DNA from: Falciphora oryzae
Taxonomy: Eukaryota > Ascomycota > Sordariomycetes > Magnaporthales > Magnaporthaceae
NCBI GenBank assembly: GCA_000733355.1
Contig: JNVV01000003.1
Span: 1,871,780-1,935,779, forward strand
Direction of reading: 5' to 3'
Length of the DNA: 64,000 nucleotides
This document shows, piece by piece, positions 32,057 through 43,120 of the stretch. The notes below the pieces were generated by a model that had not been told where the DNA came from, searched no databases, and saw only the letters and a list, made by a program, of their open reading frames with translations. The translations under genes and the position numbers were made by a program. The first letter of the stretch is position 1. Each line of letters opens with the position of its first letter.

Positions 32057-33427
32057 TCATGCCCCCGAGACTCTTCTGTTTGCCAAAAGCCAAACCGCGG
32101 CCATATCGGTGCATCTTTGGGCCCAGCCTAAGTCCCAGTTCATACCCTGGAGCGTTATCATTTCCGCCGCAGTCAGGGCTGTGTGCTCGCGACCCTCTCG
32201 CTGTGCGGCCCAGACATATTGGCAAATGTCCACCGTTAGTGCATTCGCGATGGTTGTCATGCCCACAGGAGAGGCATCTGTGACGTCGCGACCGCAGATC
32301 CTGAGAATCTCATGCAAGTCCTGCGACCACTCCCAATGGCCATCGGCGGCCTGGAGGCTGACGAGGCGCCGCAGGATCTCGATTCGATTTTGTGGGTCGT
32401 AACCGCCGGCGCTGTACGGCTGTTGCAAATGTTGAGGATGCTGATATGGCTGGGGCACGGTCGAGATTATGGTTGAGTGTTTACCGTCGGTGCTGCTGAG
32501 GGCCGGGCTTGGACTCGTCTCGAGCCGCTGTGCAAGCTGCTGCTGCTGTAGCTGCTGGTGATAGGCGTTGATGGCACCCGGCGAGGGCTCCGAGGAGCTC
32601 AGAGGCGACGGCTGGGCGTAGTAGCCCTGCGAGGGGCCGGAGGGTGTCGATGCATGGCCGAAGGCCGTCGTGGAAGGCGGCGACTGGTAGAGCGTCGACG
32701 AGCCGGCTGGGGCGAAGGACTGTGCGTGCGCATGCGCTGTCCCTGGCGCGGTCGCCGGGTTGGGGTTGAAACCGACGTGGGGAGGGCTTCGCATCCCGAT
32801 GATGATGAAGATGGCGAGCAGGATCAGGTCGATAAAGCTAGTCGGCGACGCTGTCAGAGTGGCTGGTTCGATATCAGGATCTAGAAGGTCAACACCAGGA
32901 CATACCAGTTCACGGCCGAACCCCCCACTCCCACAGCCCTCCAGATGATTCGAGCGTCGCCTTCATTGGGAAAGCTGTTGGCATACGCGGCGGGGCCCAG
33001 GGCCTCTTTCAGCTTCAGTTCACTGTCGAGCTCGGCAGTGAGGAAATATAGAGGCGCGATCCATATCCCCGCAAGGGCCACGAGCCATATTGGAATAATA
33101 AATCTGTGGTATATGCCGGATTTTGCGCCCAACAAGCAGCAATAAATGCCCAGGAAGAATTGCAGTCCCGTCTGCGCAACGTTTGTCCGACGAGGACCAG
33201 GCGATTTGTTAGTAGCTGCTGTGTTTGGGCCGGGAGGCCGTGATAGCCGACCCTGTCGCTTGATGGGGAACGCAAGGACATACCGCAACTACGCCCAGAA
33301 TAAAGACGATGCTTCGGAAGGTGAAGATGTAGATGATTCCATAGACAACTGCTCCTGTGATCAAGCTTTGTATGGGGAGGATATAGGAAAATGCCCTGGG
33401 TATCGTGGTGCAGCGTCCGGCGGACAT
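32057..33427 (-). CDS. Four-helix membrane protein with Gln/Pro linker and VIT/vWA-tail-like C-terminal domain
   Basis: Three exons (33427-33284, 33171-32906, 32837-32057; donors GTATGT, acceptors CGCAG and ACTAG) give 396 residues. Four hydrophobic segments lie at about 17-47, 50-64, 70-92 and 137-155 (CFIDLILLAIFIIIG). A Pro/Ser/Gln-rich linker (about 160-275, with QQLQQQQLAQ) follows. The last 115 residues look folded: ILRRLVSLQAADGHWEW, EILRICG and MNWDLGWAQRCTDMAAVWL. That pattern resembles the C-terminal tail of fungal VIT-vWA proteins, which is my inference. The frame crosses the last junction without a break, so membrane part and tail appear to be one protein. The function is unknown. 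An in-frame upstream ATG at 33529 is possible but would add a Phe/Cys-rich run. Confidence 0.75.
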
Positions 33428-35532
33428 TATGGCGGGCTGGATCTGTTGATAAAAGAAAATAAAAAAATAAAAATAAAAAAGGACAGGACAGGGACAAGAA
33501 GAAAAAATGCAGGAGGACAGAAAAGACACAGCTAAGACAGCAGCACCAAGCGTGGGGCTAGAGAAGAGAAAAGTAGACGGGAAGCGACCCAGCGACTCTT
33601 GAGCACAAGTTCAAGAAGCAGTCCATTGCGCCGCCAAGGCCTGCCTCTCCAGAGTATTGAAGGCAAAAAAAGGAGGGCAAAAGCAAGAAAAAAAACAAGA
33701 GGCGACAGCTGACGGCGGGCGCGGCTGTCGTACATAACCGCCGAGCTATTCTCCCCCGATCCGAAAAAAAAAAAAAAAAAAAAAAAAAAAAGCACTCCCG
33801 CGTTTGTTCCCTTGTCCCCCTCCTCTCATTTTGGGCTGGGGTGCCACGCCCCGGTCCAGTCCAGTATGTGTGTCCCCATCCCCTCGCTCGCTGGGCCTAC
33901 GGCTAGCGTGCGGCTGATCGTCCACGTCCGATGCCAGTCCCACAGAGACAGCCTAATCCCAAATGTGATAGGCGAGGAAGGGCCCCCTGTCCTGGTGGTC
34001 AATAGGGCAGTGTCGCTTCAGCTCCATTTATTTGCTGTTCGCAGGCCCGGGCTGGACTTAGACCAGGGTGGCAGGGTGGGTGGGCGCCTGGCCGTTGGCA
34101 GTCGGCCTTGGCTAGCAGTCGAGCCGGCCGATAGGCGTCTGTAGTCGAGTTGAATGGTGCGGGCTTGGACACCTGGTCCCCCCGGCTAGGGCGGGCACTT
34201 TTGGCACTCAAATTTGTGTTTCGTGTTTCAACCACAAACGACATCCTTTGAGAACGATGGACGAGCAAGCTAGCGCAGAAAACTGCTGGCTCTGACGTCC
34301 GTACTGAGAGACTGTGCTAAGGGACGGGGCAACCGAGAGAGGTATCGCTCACTACGGGGACCTGTCCAGGTTGTACCGTGTCCAACCACACCCACGTCCC
34401 GGGAAGCCCCTTGTTCTATCTGGAACGGATGGCCATCTCTCCACGGGTCTGGAGATGTGAAAGAGGAGAAACATTACCGAGAAACGGCCCCCACAAGCCT
34501 GGCCACAGACAAACGCACCCCTTCACAACCCGCACACAACAGTCAAACAAACAACGGGAAACAACAAAAGAACGCTTCATCCCTACCTTGGCATGCCAGC
34601 CCACGCTTTCTAGAATCTGCACGGTCGAAAAGCCTGCTTGGACAAATCTTGTTTCTGCGTGAGGTTGTGCACACATACATAACTGGATCGGGAAGCGGCT
34701 CGAGCGATCCGTCTGGGGTTACAGCACAGCACATTCATAACCGTTTGGTTTTACGCCGTGGTCGAGGTTCGGCTCGTCTTACCGATGCAAGCACAATGGA
34801 TCCATTACAGAGCTTGCTTGACTGGTGGATCTGCTCCAGTAGAAGCTTGGAGCTTCCGCCAATGAGACGAACAGTGACGCTTATTATCAATCAAGCGCCC
34901 AACAACCTGCTTCCATCCTTGGGCGTCAAATCGTAATGGCGGCAATGAGCTCAATCAATCGAAAGTAAACAAAAACTAGCCTGGCCATGGCGCTGAAGGG
35001 ATGACCAAACGTTGCACGCGCATCGGAGATTCAAAAGCAAGGCCTCCATGCCCCAGGAAAATTGCCCGAGTACCGACATTGCACATTGCACATTACGTAC
35101 AGGATGTTGGTAGGTGTTTCCATGGGACGCTCGATTAACTTCAGACACGAGTCAGGATGAAAACATGAATAACCTGTCGCGATGCTGGGATGAAAGAAGC
35201 GGGCGGGCGCGCATTTGACAGCGTGCGCCACGTGCGTTCGTCTGTTGAGGGTCGCGGAAGAGCCCCGGCGCCTGCCCCACGCGGGGATGGATTCAGTTGA
35301 TTGAGTTCCAGTTCCAAGATTGACATTCGCTGGATGACTGCGGCCGACGGGGCACCCAATTTACGCGTCGCGTCATCAGGTCAACAAGCGCCATCGCAAA
35401 GCCGACATTTCCGAATCGCCTCGGCCTCGCAGGCGTCCTGTTTTGTGCATTCGATTCGCCATAATAATCTAATCTTATCCAGCTGCTCGACGACATGCCG
35501 TTGCTGGCCCCGTTACCCTTCCATCCCACATA
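33428..35532. other. Intergenic: divergent region between membrane-tail gene and PMS1
   Basis: These 2.1 kb have no recognisable gene. A 28-A tract lies at 33764-33791, the longest homopolymer in the window. A-rich sequence at 33455-33480 sits just upstream of the minus-strand ATG. The short frames (33532-33943, 34378-34936) are low-complexity or featureless. Confidence 0.6.
33764..33791 (+). repeat. 28-base A tract
   Basis: An uninterrupted run of 28 A lies about 340 bases upstream of the membrane-tail ATG. It could be a nucleosome-excluding promoter element or the tail of a retroposed sequence. No retroposed gene is visible beside it. Confidence 0.8.
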
Positions 35533-38500
35533 ATGACAGCCGAGGCAGCAGCCCCCACGATCAAGGCCATCGAGGCGAGCACAGTAAGGGCCACCCGACC
35601 CATATCGTGCCCCGCGGACGCTGCTATAGCCTGACACCCCTCCGTCACAGGTCCATCAAATCCAGTCCGGCCAGGTCATTGTTGACCTCTGCTCCGTTGC
35701 AAAAGAGCTCGTCGAGAACAGCATCGATGCTGGTGCCACGGCCATCGGTGAGCACCGCCCCTCCTCCGGACGCGGAGGCTCTTGAGCTGTGCTGACCCGG
35801 GAATCTCAAACAGAGGTACGGTTCAAGAACCAGGGCCTCGACTCGATCGAAGTCCAGGACAATGGCTCCGGTATAGCCCCGCACAACTACGACGGCCTGG
35901 CGCTCAAGCACTACACGTCGAAACTGTCATCATACACGGACCTGGACTCGCTACAGACCTTCGGCTTCCGCGGCGAGGCCCTCTCGTCTCTGTGCGCCCT
36001 GTCCCACTTCACCGTTGTTACCTGCCTGCAGTCCGATATGCCCAAGGCCACCAAGCTCGAGTTCGAAACGTCCGGAAAGCTCAAAGACACCAGCGTCGTT
36101 GCCGCCCAGAAGGGCACCACCGTTACGATCGAGACACTCTTTTACAATCTCCCCGTCCGCCGCCGGGAGCTGGAACGCAATATCAAGCGCGAGTGGGGCA
36201 AGGCTGTCAACCTCCTGAACCAGTATGCTTGCATCCAGACCGGCATCAAGTTCACCGTCTCCCAGCAGCCCACCAAGGGCAAGCGCACCACACTCTTCTC
36301 GACCAAGGGCAACCCCACCACCAGGGAGAACATCGTCAACGTCTTTGGCGCCAAGACCCTCTCGGCTCTGATAACTATGGACCTCGAGCTCGAGCTTGAG
36401 CCTACCACCAGTCGAGGGATCGCTGCGCTTGCGGGGGATGGTTTAAAAGACGCCGAAACGACGACGGTGCACGTCCGCGGCCATGTCTCCCGGCCCGCCC
36501 GTGGGGAGGGAAGGCAGACGCCGGACCGTCAGATGTTCTACGTCAACGGGCGGCCCTGCGCGCTGCCCCAGTTTGCCAAGGTGTTCAACGAGGTTTACAA
36601 GGCATATAACTCGACCCAATCGCCCTTCATATTTGCTGATATCCAGCTCGATACGCACCTGTACGACGTCAACGTCAGCCCCGACAAGCGGACCATCCTC
36701 CTCCACGACCAGGGCCGCATGTTGGACAACATGAGGGAGTCGCTCATCGAACTTTTCGAGAAGCAGGACGTTACAATCCCTGTTTCGCAGCTGCAGTCCC
36801 AGAAACTGATGACACCCTTTAAGACGCCTGTGGTTAGTCGACGGAGCAACACTCCCATGACCGCTGATATACCACAGTCCGCAAGGACGACTATCACCAA
36901 GGACTTGGACACCCCGTCGCGACCTCGGGCACATACACCTGCCTCGAAGCCTGCAGAAATGGACGACATTGAGGACGACGAGGAAGAGTCAGACTCTGCT
37001 CAAAACTCTAATGCGGCGTCAAAGAGTATCAGCCTGGTTGGACGGTGGGCTGAGCGAGGATCGGCCTCCCGCTCCGAGCCGCCACCCCCTGCGCGTCACC
37101 AGCCGTCAGTTCCTCGGCCTGAGCCGCCAAAGGAGAACAACGCAGACGATCTTCCCCGACGGGTGGAGCTGATGGCCTCGCGTCTCAGGGGCGATTATAG
37201 CTATATTGACGAGCCGAATCACTCGTCGACGCCGACCGCTCAGGGAAACCAAGGAAGTTCGAAGATAGTAGAAGATGCTCCCGACAAGACCCACGATAAC
37301 CCGAGGAAAGACGCAGAGGCCAATGCGGATGCCTCTGACGAGAGGCCTATTCCTTCCATTGCACCACCCAGGAGCCAAATTCAGAGAGCTGGGCCCCCTG
37401 CATCGCTGCCTCGCTCGTTTAAAAGGCTATCCCCCGAAGTTGCTACCATCACCATCGGGGATCATGCCGTGACCAGTATGATTGGATCGCCCTCAAAACG
37501 TCAGAGGATCAGCCAGCGGCCATCCTCAAGTCACTCAACAAAGTCACGGCCCAGCACAAAGTCCAAGGTTCCTGTGCCTTCCTTCGATGGACGCCTCACG
37601 CAGATGTTTGCGGCCGCTTCAGCGAGAGCGGCGGGATCCTCAGGGGTTTCCCTGACTGCCGGGTTGAGGACCGCTACGGAGGAAATCGAGGACCACTCCG
37701 CTTCCGAGTCAGCGGATGACGTTGAGGAGAATGAAGAGCATCGTACAGAAGAGGAGGAGGAAGCGCTTCAGAATGAGGACAACGAGTCTGGCGATGAGGC
37801 CGAAAGTCCTGACCCCAACCCGGAGAAGGATCGGCCAGAAGATAAGACCGCCGACCCGCAGGGTGCGGATGATGAGGAAGAAGCGCCTGAAAGTCCTGGT
37901 CTCTTTGTTGATTCTGATGGCGACGGGGACGACGAACATGTGGACGAGGAGGAAAAGAAGAAGAGAGAAGAGGAAAAGATACAAGAAATGATCAAAGAAG
38001 CGGAGAAGGCAGCCGAGGGGCCGAGCGAGGAGATGCAGAAGAGGTCGACTGTGTTCCTGAAGGGTGGCTCTCGGCGGAAGGACTCAACGCTCGAACTGGT
38101 CCAGCGGCTTAAACTGAATGAGCAGTCGATCCGGCGGCAGATGGAGTCGTGGCGTGACTCTCTCGAAGCAGCGATCACAGACCCGAGTACGCAAAGAAGC
38201 GACGATGAGGGTGATAACGGGGGTGTCGAGAGTATTGAGGCCGAATCCGCCGAAGAGAAGCTGTCTTTGACAATCACAAAGGACGACTTTGCGAAGATGC
38301 GCATCATCGGGCAGTTCAACCTTGGCTTCATATTGGCGGTCCGAGAGGCGGCGGAAAAGGAGATCACCACCGGGCCAGGAGAGGGCAGAGGGGGAGATGA
38401 TGAGCTCTTCATCATTGACCAGCACGCTTCGGATGAGAAGTACAACTTTGAGCGCCTACAAGCCAACACGGCGGTGCAGTCGCAGCGCCTAGTGCGGCCC

Positions 38501-39001
38501 AAGCAGCTGGAGCTGACGGCGCTCGAGGAGGAGATCATAATCGAGAACCAGGCGGCGCTCGAGACCAACGGGTTCGTCGTCGAGGCGGACCAGTCTGGCC
38601 GGTCGCCGGTCGGGTCGCGGTGCCGGCTGCTTAGCCTGCCGCTGAGCCGCGAGACGACCTTTTCGCTCGCCGACCTCGAGGAGCTCGTCAGCCTGCTGGC
38701 CGACAACCCCACGTCGGGCGCCACGACCGTGCCCCGGCCCTCGCGCGTGCGCAGCATGTTCGCCATGCGCGCGTGCCGCAGCAGCGTCATGGTTGGCCGC
38801 GCCCTCTCGCGGGCGCAGATGGAAAAGGTCGTGCGCCACATGGGCGAGATGGAGAAGCCGTGGAACTGCCCGCACGGACGGCCGACGATGCGCCACCTCT
38901 GCGGCCTCGGCGCGGCCTGGGACCGGAGGGCGTGGACCGAAGGGGATGACTTTGACGGCGGGCCCATCCCGGTGGACTGGTCTGCGTATGATGAGGCGTA
39001 G
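35533..39001 (+). CDS. PMS1: DNA mismatch repair protein Pms1 (MutL homologue, PMS2 type)
   Basis: Three exons (35533-35583, 35651-35747, 35814-39001) give 1111 residues. The N-terminal GHKL ATPase shows its motifs in order: [11 protein letters not shown] (about 34-44), DNGSGI (65-70) and [10 protein letters not shown] (100-109). The MutL second domain follows to about 340. A long acidic, Ser/Lys-rich linker spans about 370-800. The C-terminal dimerisation and endonuclease domain carries the metal-binding motif [12 protein letters not shown] (918-929), ACRSSVMVG and CPHGRPT (about 1068-1074), which marks an active nicking subunit of MutL-alpha. Pms1 pairs with Mlh1 in the nucleus and nicks the daughter strand after MutS recognition. 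It is longer than yeast Pms1 (about 870 to 900), mainly because of the linker. Confidence 0.96.
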
Positions 39002-39722
39002 TGCAGGTTGTTGACCGGTGACATGAGGTCAAGACATGGGCGGTTTAAAACCAAGACATGATAGATGATATGTTCAGATATAAGACGGACAAGGAAATAT
39101 CGATACCCATGTAAATCGTGGACTTTTTTTTTTTTTTTGCCAGAAGATTTGGGGCAGACACAATATCTAGCTGTTTGAACCTGTTTGCTATTTCCACACC
39201 TATTTCGTCCAACTTGTAGACGGCAGACACGAACTTCAGGATAAATAGAATGGGAATGATATAGGGGTTGGGAGAGTAACTTCCATTTCCTATGTAAGAC
39301 GGAGTATCTACTATTACAGAGACTTCCTTGAACGCCGGAAGTTCAAACAGAAAAGAACCGACATCGGAAAATGGCCCATAAAACATCCAAGCGTGAAATC
39401 CGTCCAACAGGACATCTCTCCAAACACGTACAAAGACCAACAAACAAATTATGACCAAACACCCCTACTGACTGACGCCTCGACTTACTGACCGTATGCT
39501 AAGTCAGCAGAGAACGAGACTGGTAGCTGGCTTCACGCCAGACCTTGCGACTCTTCTCCGTCGCGAACCCCTAAATCCCATACTCGCTTTGACGCCGGTT
39601 CGCAGACCAAACAAAGAGTAGAAAAAAAACAGCTCAGAAACTCCAGTGATATCTTCAAGCCTCTCAGGCACAACCCAACAAACCATTTGCTAATTTTTTT
39701 TCCTTTCCCCTTTGTATTTTGT
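39002..39722. other. AT-rich convergent intergenic stretch
   Basis: This segment is visibly more AT-rich than its surroundings and includes a 15-T run at 39124-39138. A minus-strand frame (39045-39458, 137 codons) is Ile/Phe/Tyr-rich, is partly built on the T run, and has no domain. The stretch may be 3' untranslated sequence or an old mutated repeat. Confidence 0.5.
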
Positions 39723-41920
39723 TCAATCGCGCAGCGCATACCTCGACCTGCCCTCCTCGACGACCTTGCCGCTGACGTTTCTCCTGCTGGCGAACCGGCC
39801 GCCGGCGCCGAGGTCATAGAAGTCGGTACCCGACGAGATCTGGCGCGGTGTCGTCGATGAAGCAGCGGGCGCCGGCCCTGGGCTCGCGACCCTGCCGACG
39901 TCGGCCGTCGCCACCATGACGGGCGGCGTGGCGGGCCTGAGCTCGCCGTAGGGCTTGGAGTAGCTAAAGGCCGACTCGGGCTGGATGGAGCTGTCGCGCG
40001 GGCGGGGAGGCAGGAGCCGGCCGCCGCCCCACGTCATGCGCTTGCTGATGCTGCGTCCGGGAGTCGAGCTGCGCTTCTTGCCGCGAACCTCATCGTCGGC
40101 TGCTGGTGGAGGGCTCGACATCTTGAGGTCCGCAATGTCCTGGCTGCTGCTAACGGAGCGCTCGTTGGCGCTCACATCGGACAGCGCGCTGCCCTGGTTG
40201 AGGCGGTTGAAGGGGGTGGGCGCGCGGGGCGGTGTGGCCGGCGTGGACAGCGAGGTCGCGGACGCGGTCGGGTTCGAGCGGAGCGGATGCTGGTGGCGCG
40301 GGGGCGCGGGGCCGTGGCTGCTGCTGCCCAGGTCGTTGTCGTTCTCGTCGTCCTCGGGCGCGATCGGGGAGGGGGTGGCGCGGGATCGCGGGCGGCGGCG
40401 CGAGGCGTCGTCGTAGAGACCGCCGCCAGAGCCGGTACCGTAGTTGGCCTCATCCTCCGAGTCGTCGTCAGAGATGCCGTCGTCGCGGCCGAGGCCGCGG
40501 CGCTGGCTGACGGCCGAGTAGGGGCGGTTGACGCCACCGGTGGCGGCCGCGCGGACGAGATTGTTGACGGCTTGGTTGCGCTGTTGGGTGCGGTTGATGA
40601 GCGAGTCGGACGTGTACCAGGCTTCCGTGAACTTCGCCGTGCGGGGCTGTTTGCCGGCGGCGGACTCGTCGAGGGGCACCTCAGAGTAGGTGCCGCGAGC
40701 CTGCTGGTCCTCTTTTTTGGAAGGTGTCGAGGTCGGAGACTGTGACTGCAGTGCCGGCTGGTACGACATGCTGTGGTGATAGCTGTGGCGGTTGGCAGCA
40801 GAGGCAGTGGTGGGACGCGAGGAAGACGGCGACTGAGAGCCACCTGCCATAATGTTGCGGAGCTGGGCCGAGTTGGCCGAGTTGCGAGGCGAGTTGCCCG
40901 GCGTGATCTGGTACTGACGGCTCGGAAGGTTGATGCGCGAGTCCCTGGGCGACTGCTGGCTGGCTTCGCTGCCACGGCGCGTGTGCGAGAAGGGGATGGA
41001 GGTCGGGCGAGCCAGGTCCTCATAAGCTGGCAAACCCGACCGGCGGTTCGACTCGGCGAGCGACGAAGACGAGGCTGTGGTGGCGACGGACGACTTGTTG
41101 CGCTTGTGCTGGCGCTGGCGGCGTCCGGCCGAGACGCGCGACGTGAGGTGCGGCTCGAGCGGGTTCATGTCGGGTGGCATGAGGCTGATCTGGCGGAATT
41201 TGATGCCGAGCCAGGCCGAGGTGGCGAGCGAGACAAAGTGAAGACCGGCCGCTCCAACCAGGGTCCAGTAAAGCGCGGGGACAAAGTACTTCATCATCTC
41301 CTGGCTGGCAACGAGTGTCGTCCAGGAATCCCTGCCCGAGCTGACGGACATGACGCCGTATGTGTAGATGGGCATGATGCAGATGTCGGACAGCGAGGCA
41401 AACAGCATGTAGGACGCAGACGAGGCCGGTGTGCGGCCACCGGCAGGCCGTTGCAGGTGGTAAATGCCATAGGAGCAATGGATGACGACAACGCCGGCGG
41501 TGATGCGCATAACACAGGCTACCAGGATATCGACGTTGGTGATGAGGATCATCAGGGCAAGGATGCCCAGGGCGGCAACGAGCTCGACTGCGCGCAGGCC
41601 GAGCTGGAACACCCTCATGCGCTTGATCCAGTTCTTGGTCCTGGGGCCCAGCTGCCGGAACCTCCTCCGTGGATTGGGAATCTCATGGGTGCTGCAAGCA
41701 AGCTGTCAGTTTCCGCGCTGTCTGTCTTCGTTCTGCAGTGTCATGTAACTTACTCTGGGTGCTGGTTGAAAGTGACTAGCGGCCCATTGGGCTTCGGCTT
41801 TGGCGGCTTCACCTCCCAGCTGGCGCGCGTGACGGCCTTGGGATCGAACGTGGCTGGAGGAAAGCGGGCATCGTTGTGCTTCTCCTGGTCGTAGAGGAAA
41901 GGCTGTTGAGAGCCGCTCAT
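39723..41920 (-). CDS. Uncharacterised fungal multi-pass membrane protein with long disordered tail
   Basis: Two exons (41920-41754, 41691-39723; donor GTAAGT, acceptor TTGCAG) give 711 residues. Residues 1-85 are polar (LYDQEKHNDARFPPATFDP, then a basic NPRRRFRQLGPRTKNWIKR). About four hydrophobic segments follow between residues 87 and 245: VELVAALGILALMILI, DILVACVMRITAGVVV, YMLFASLSDICIMPIYTYGV and YFVPALYWTLVGAAGLHFV. The remaining 450 residues are Ser/Pro/Arg/Asn-rich with many potential phosphosites, and hold the short recurring block AWYTSDSLINRTQQRN. A cytoplasmic tail with scaffold-type features is plausible. I do not recognise the family. It is divergent from MRP51. Confidence 0.78.
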
Positions 41921-43120
41921 GCTTGCGACTCTTGGAACCCCTCAGCCGCGTGGCGAGGGAGCTTCTGCTGGATGCTGGAATGGGCCGCAGAGAGGGGAAT
42001 TGAAGATGTTGGAATGTAGAATGTCTTTTGTTCTAGAGAGTGGCTGTCAACTGATTTGTCTAGACGGACATCGCCCAAAGAAATGCGAAATGGGGGGCAT
42101 TACGTCGATTGTTTGGCGCACGCGAAGTTGGCCGAGCAACCACTGCGGCTTGCCATTTTTGGTGCGACCGCCCCCTGCAAACCCGGCTTGCTCCCCTGTC
42201 GGCGCCTGCGCGCCGTTTCAGCTCCCTCCTTCCCCAATAAACTCCCGAAATTCTAGCCGCTGCGGATCTGAACCATCCTGCTTCCATGTTAGCCGGTTTT
42301 TCGTGCCCAACGAAGGACCAATTTTCGTCTTCACCGTTGCTCAGTCGTGTCCGTTCCCAAAGTGCCAACCACTGTTTGCGCCTGGGCGGTTCGCTGAAGA
42401 AGCGCCCAAGTACCGGCATAGGGCTCGGTCCATCCTGGCCCACAATCGCAGGCATCAAGCGGGAGATCTACGAATGTTATTTATACTTGTGTGGATGGAT
42501 TTATGAGACGGACGACGAGCCGAAATTGCTGGAGAAAACGCACTGGGTCTCGGCTTCATGGTTCGCAAAAGTCGAAAACAATTCCCCAGCAAAAGAAGGA
42601 TTCGCCCAGCAAGATGCAGCAGGCCAACTGTCTAGCGCGGGATCTGGTTCCATGCGAGGACCGCGAACTCCTGGAGCTGCCCGGACTCGGCCAGCAAGGC
42701 AAGGAGCGATGTGGTTGCGTCGGTTCAACCTCGCAGTCCTCCAGCTCTTCTTTGCACAACCTGTAAAACCAGTCTGGCTGCCAAGAAAACTTACGGGGCG
42801 CTATGGACATTCAATTGGACAAACAGACATCGTTTACAGCTTCCGACCCATTGTCCGTTGTCTGAAAGAGTCGTGAGAGGATATCGGTCGCCTCGATCCG
42901 GGGACTTCTAGACGCAGTCAGTGGATGCGAATCAATTGGGTTCCTTTGTCTCTAGGGTTAGGGGTGTCGCAGCGAAAACCGTTGCGGGCAGCTGGCGGAT
43001 GCATGCACGGACCACAATCGACACGGCGCAGTTTGAAGAGCTTCGAATTTTGTCGACCTCAGCTCCACGCGGAACATCGAGCGCAAGGCTCGAAGTCCTG
43101 AGGGAGCCATTGGGAAGACA
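41921..43120. promoter_or_regulatory. Divergent promoter, membrane protein / MRP51
   Basis: These 1.2 kb hold both promoters. The telobox-like element at 42953-42963 is the main recognisable site, about 160 bases before the MRP51 ATG. Frames at 41919-42506 and 42286-42876 show no domain and overlap each other. Confidence 0.55.
42953..42963 (+). promoter_or_regulatory. Telobox-like element upstream of MRP51
   Basis: TAGGGTTAGGG is nearly two telomere repeat units. In many ascomycetes Tbf1-type factors bind such boxes in promoters of ribosomal protein and translation genes. It lies 158-168 bases upstream of the MRP51 start, a typical promoter position. Confidence 0.6.

Noticed and set aside
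42953..42963. Telomerase RNA template on the minus strand (complement of two telomere repeats)
   Set aside because: The site lies about 160 bases before the MRP51 ATG within a 1.2-kb divergent gap that is too short for a fungal telomerase RNA of about 2 kb plus two promoters. I saw no pseudoknot-like pairing. A promoter telobox is simpler.
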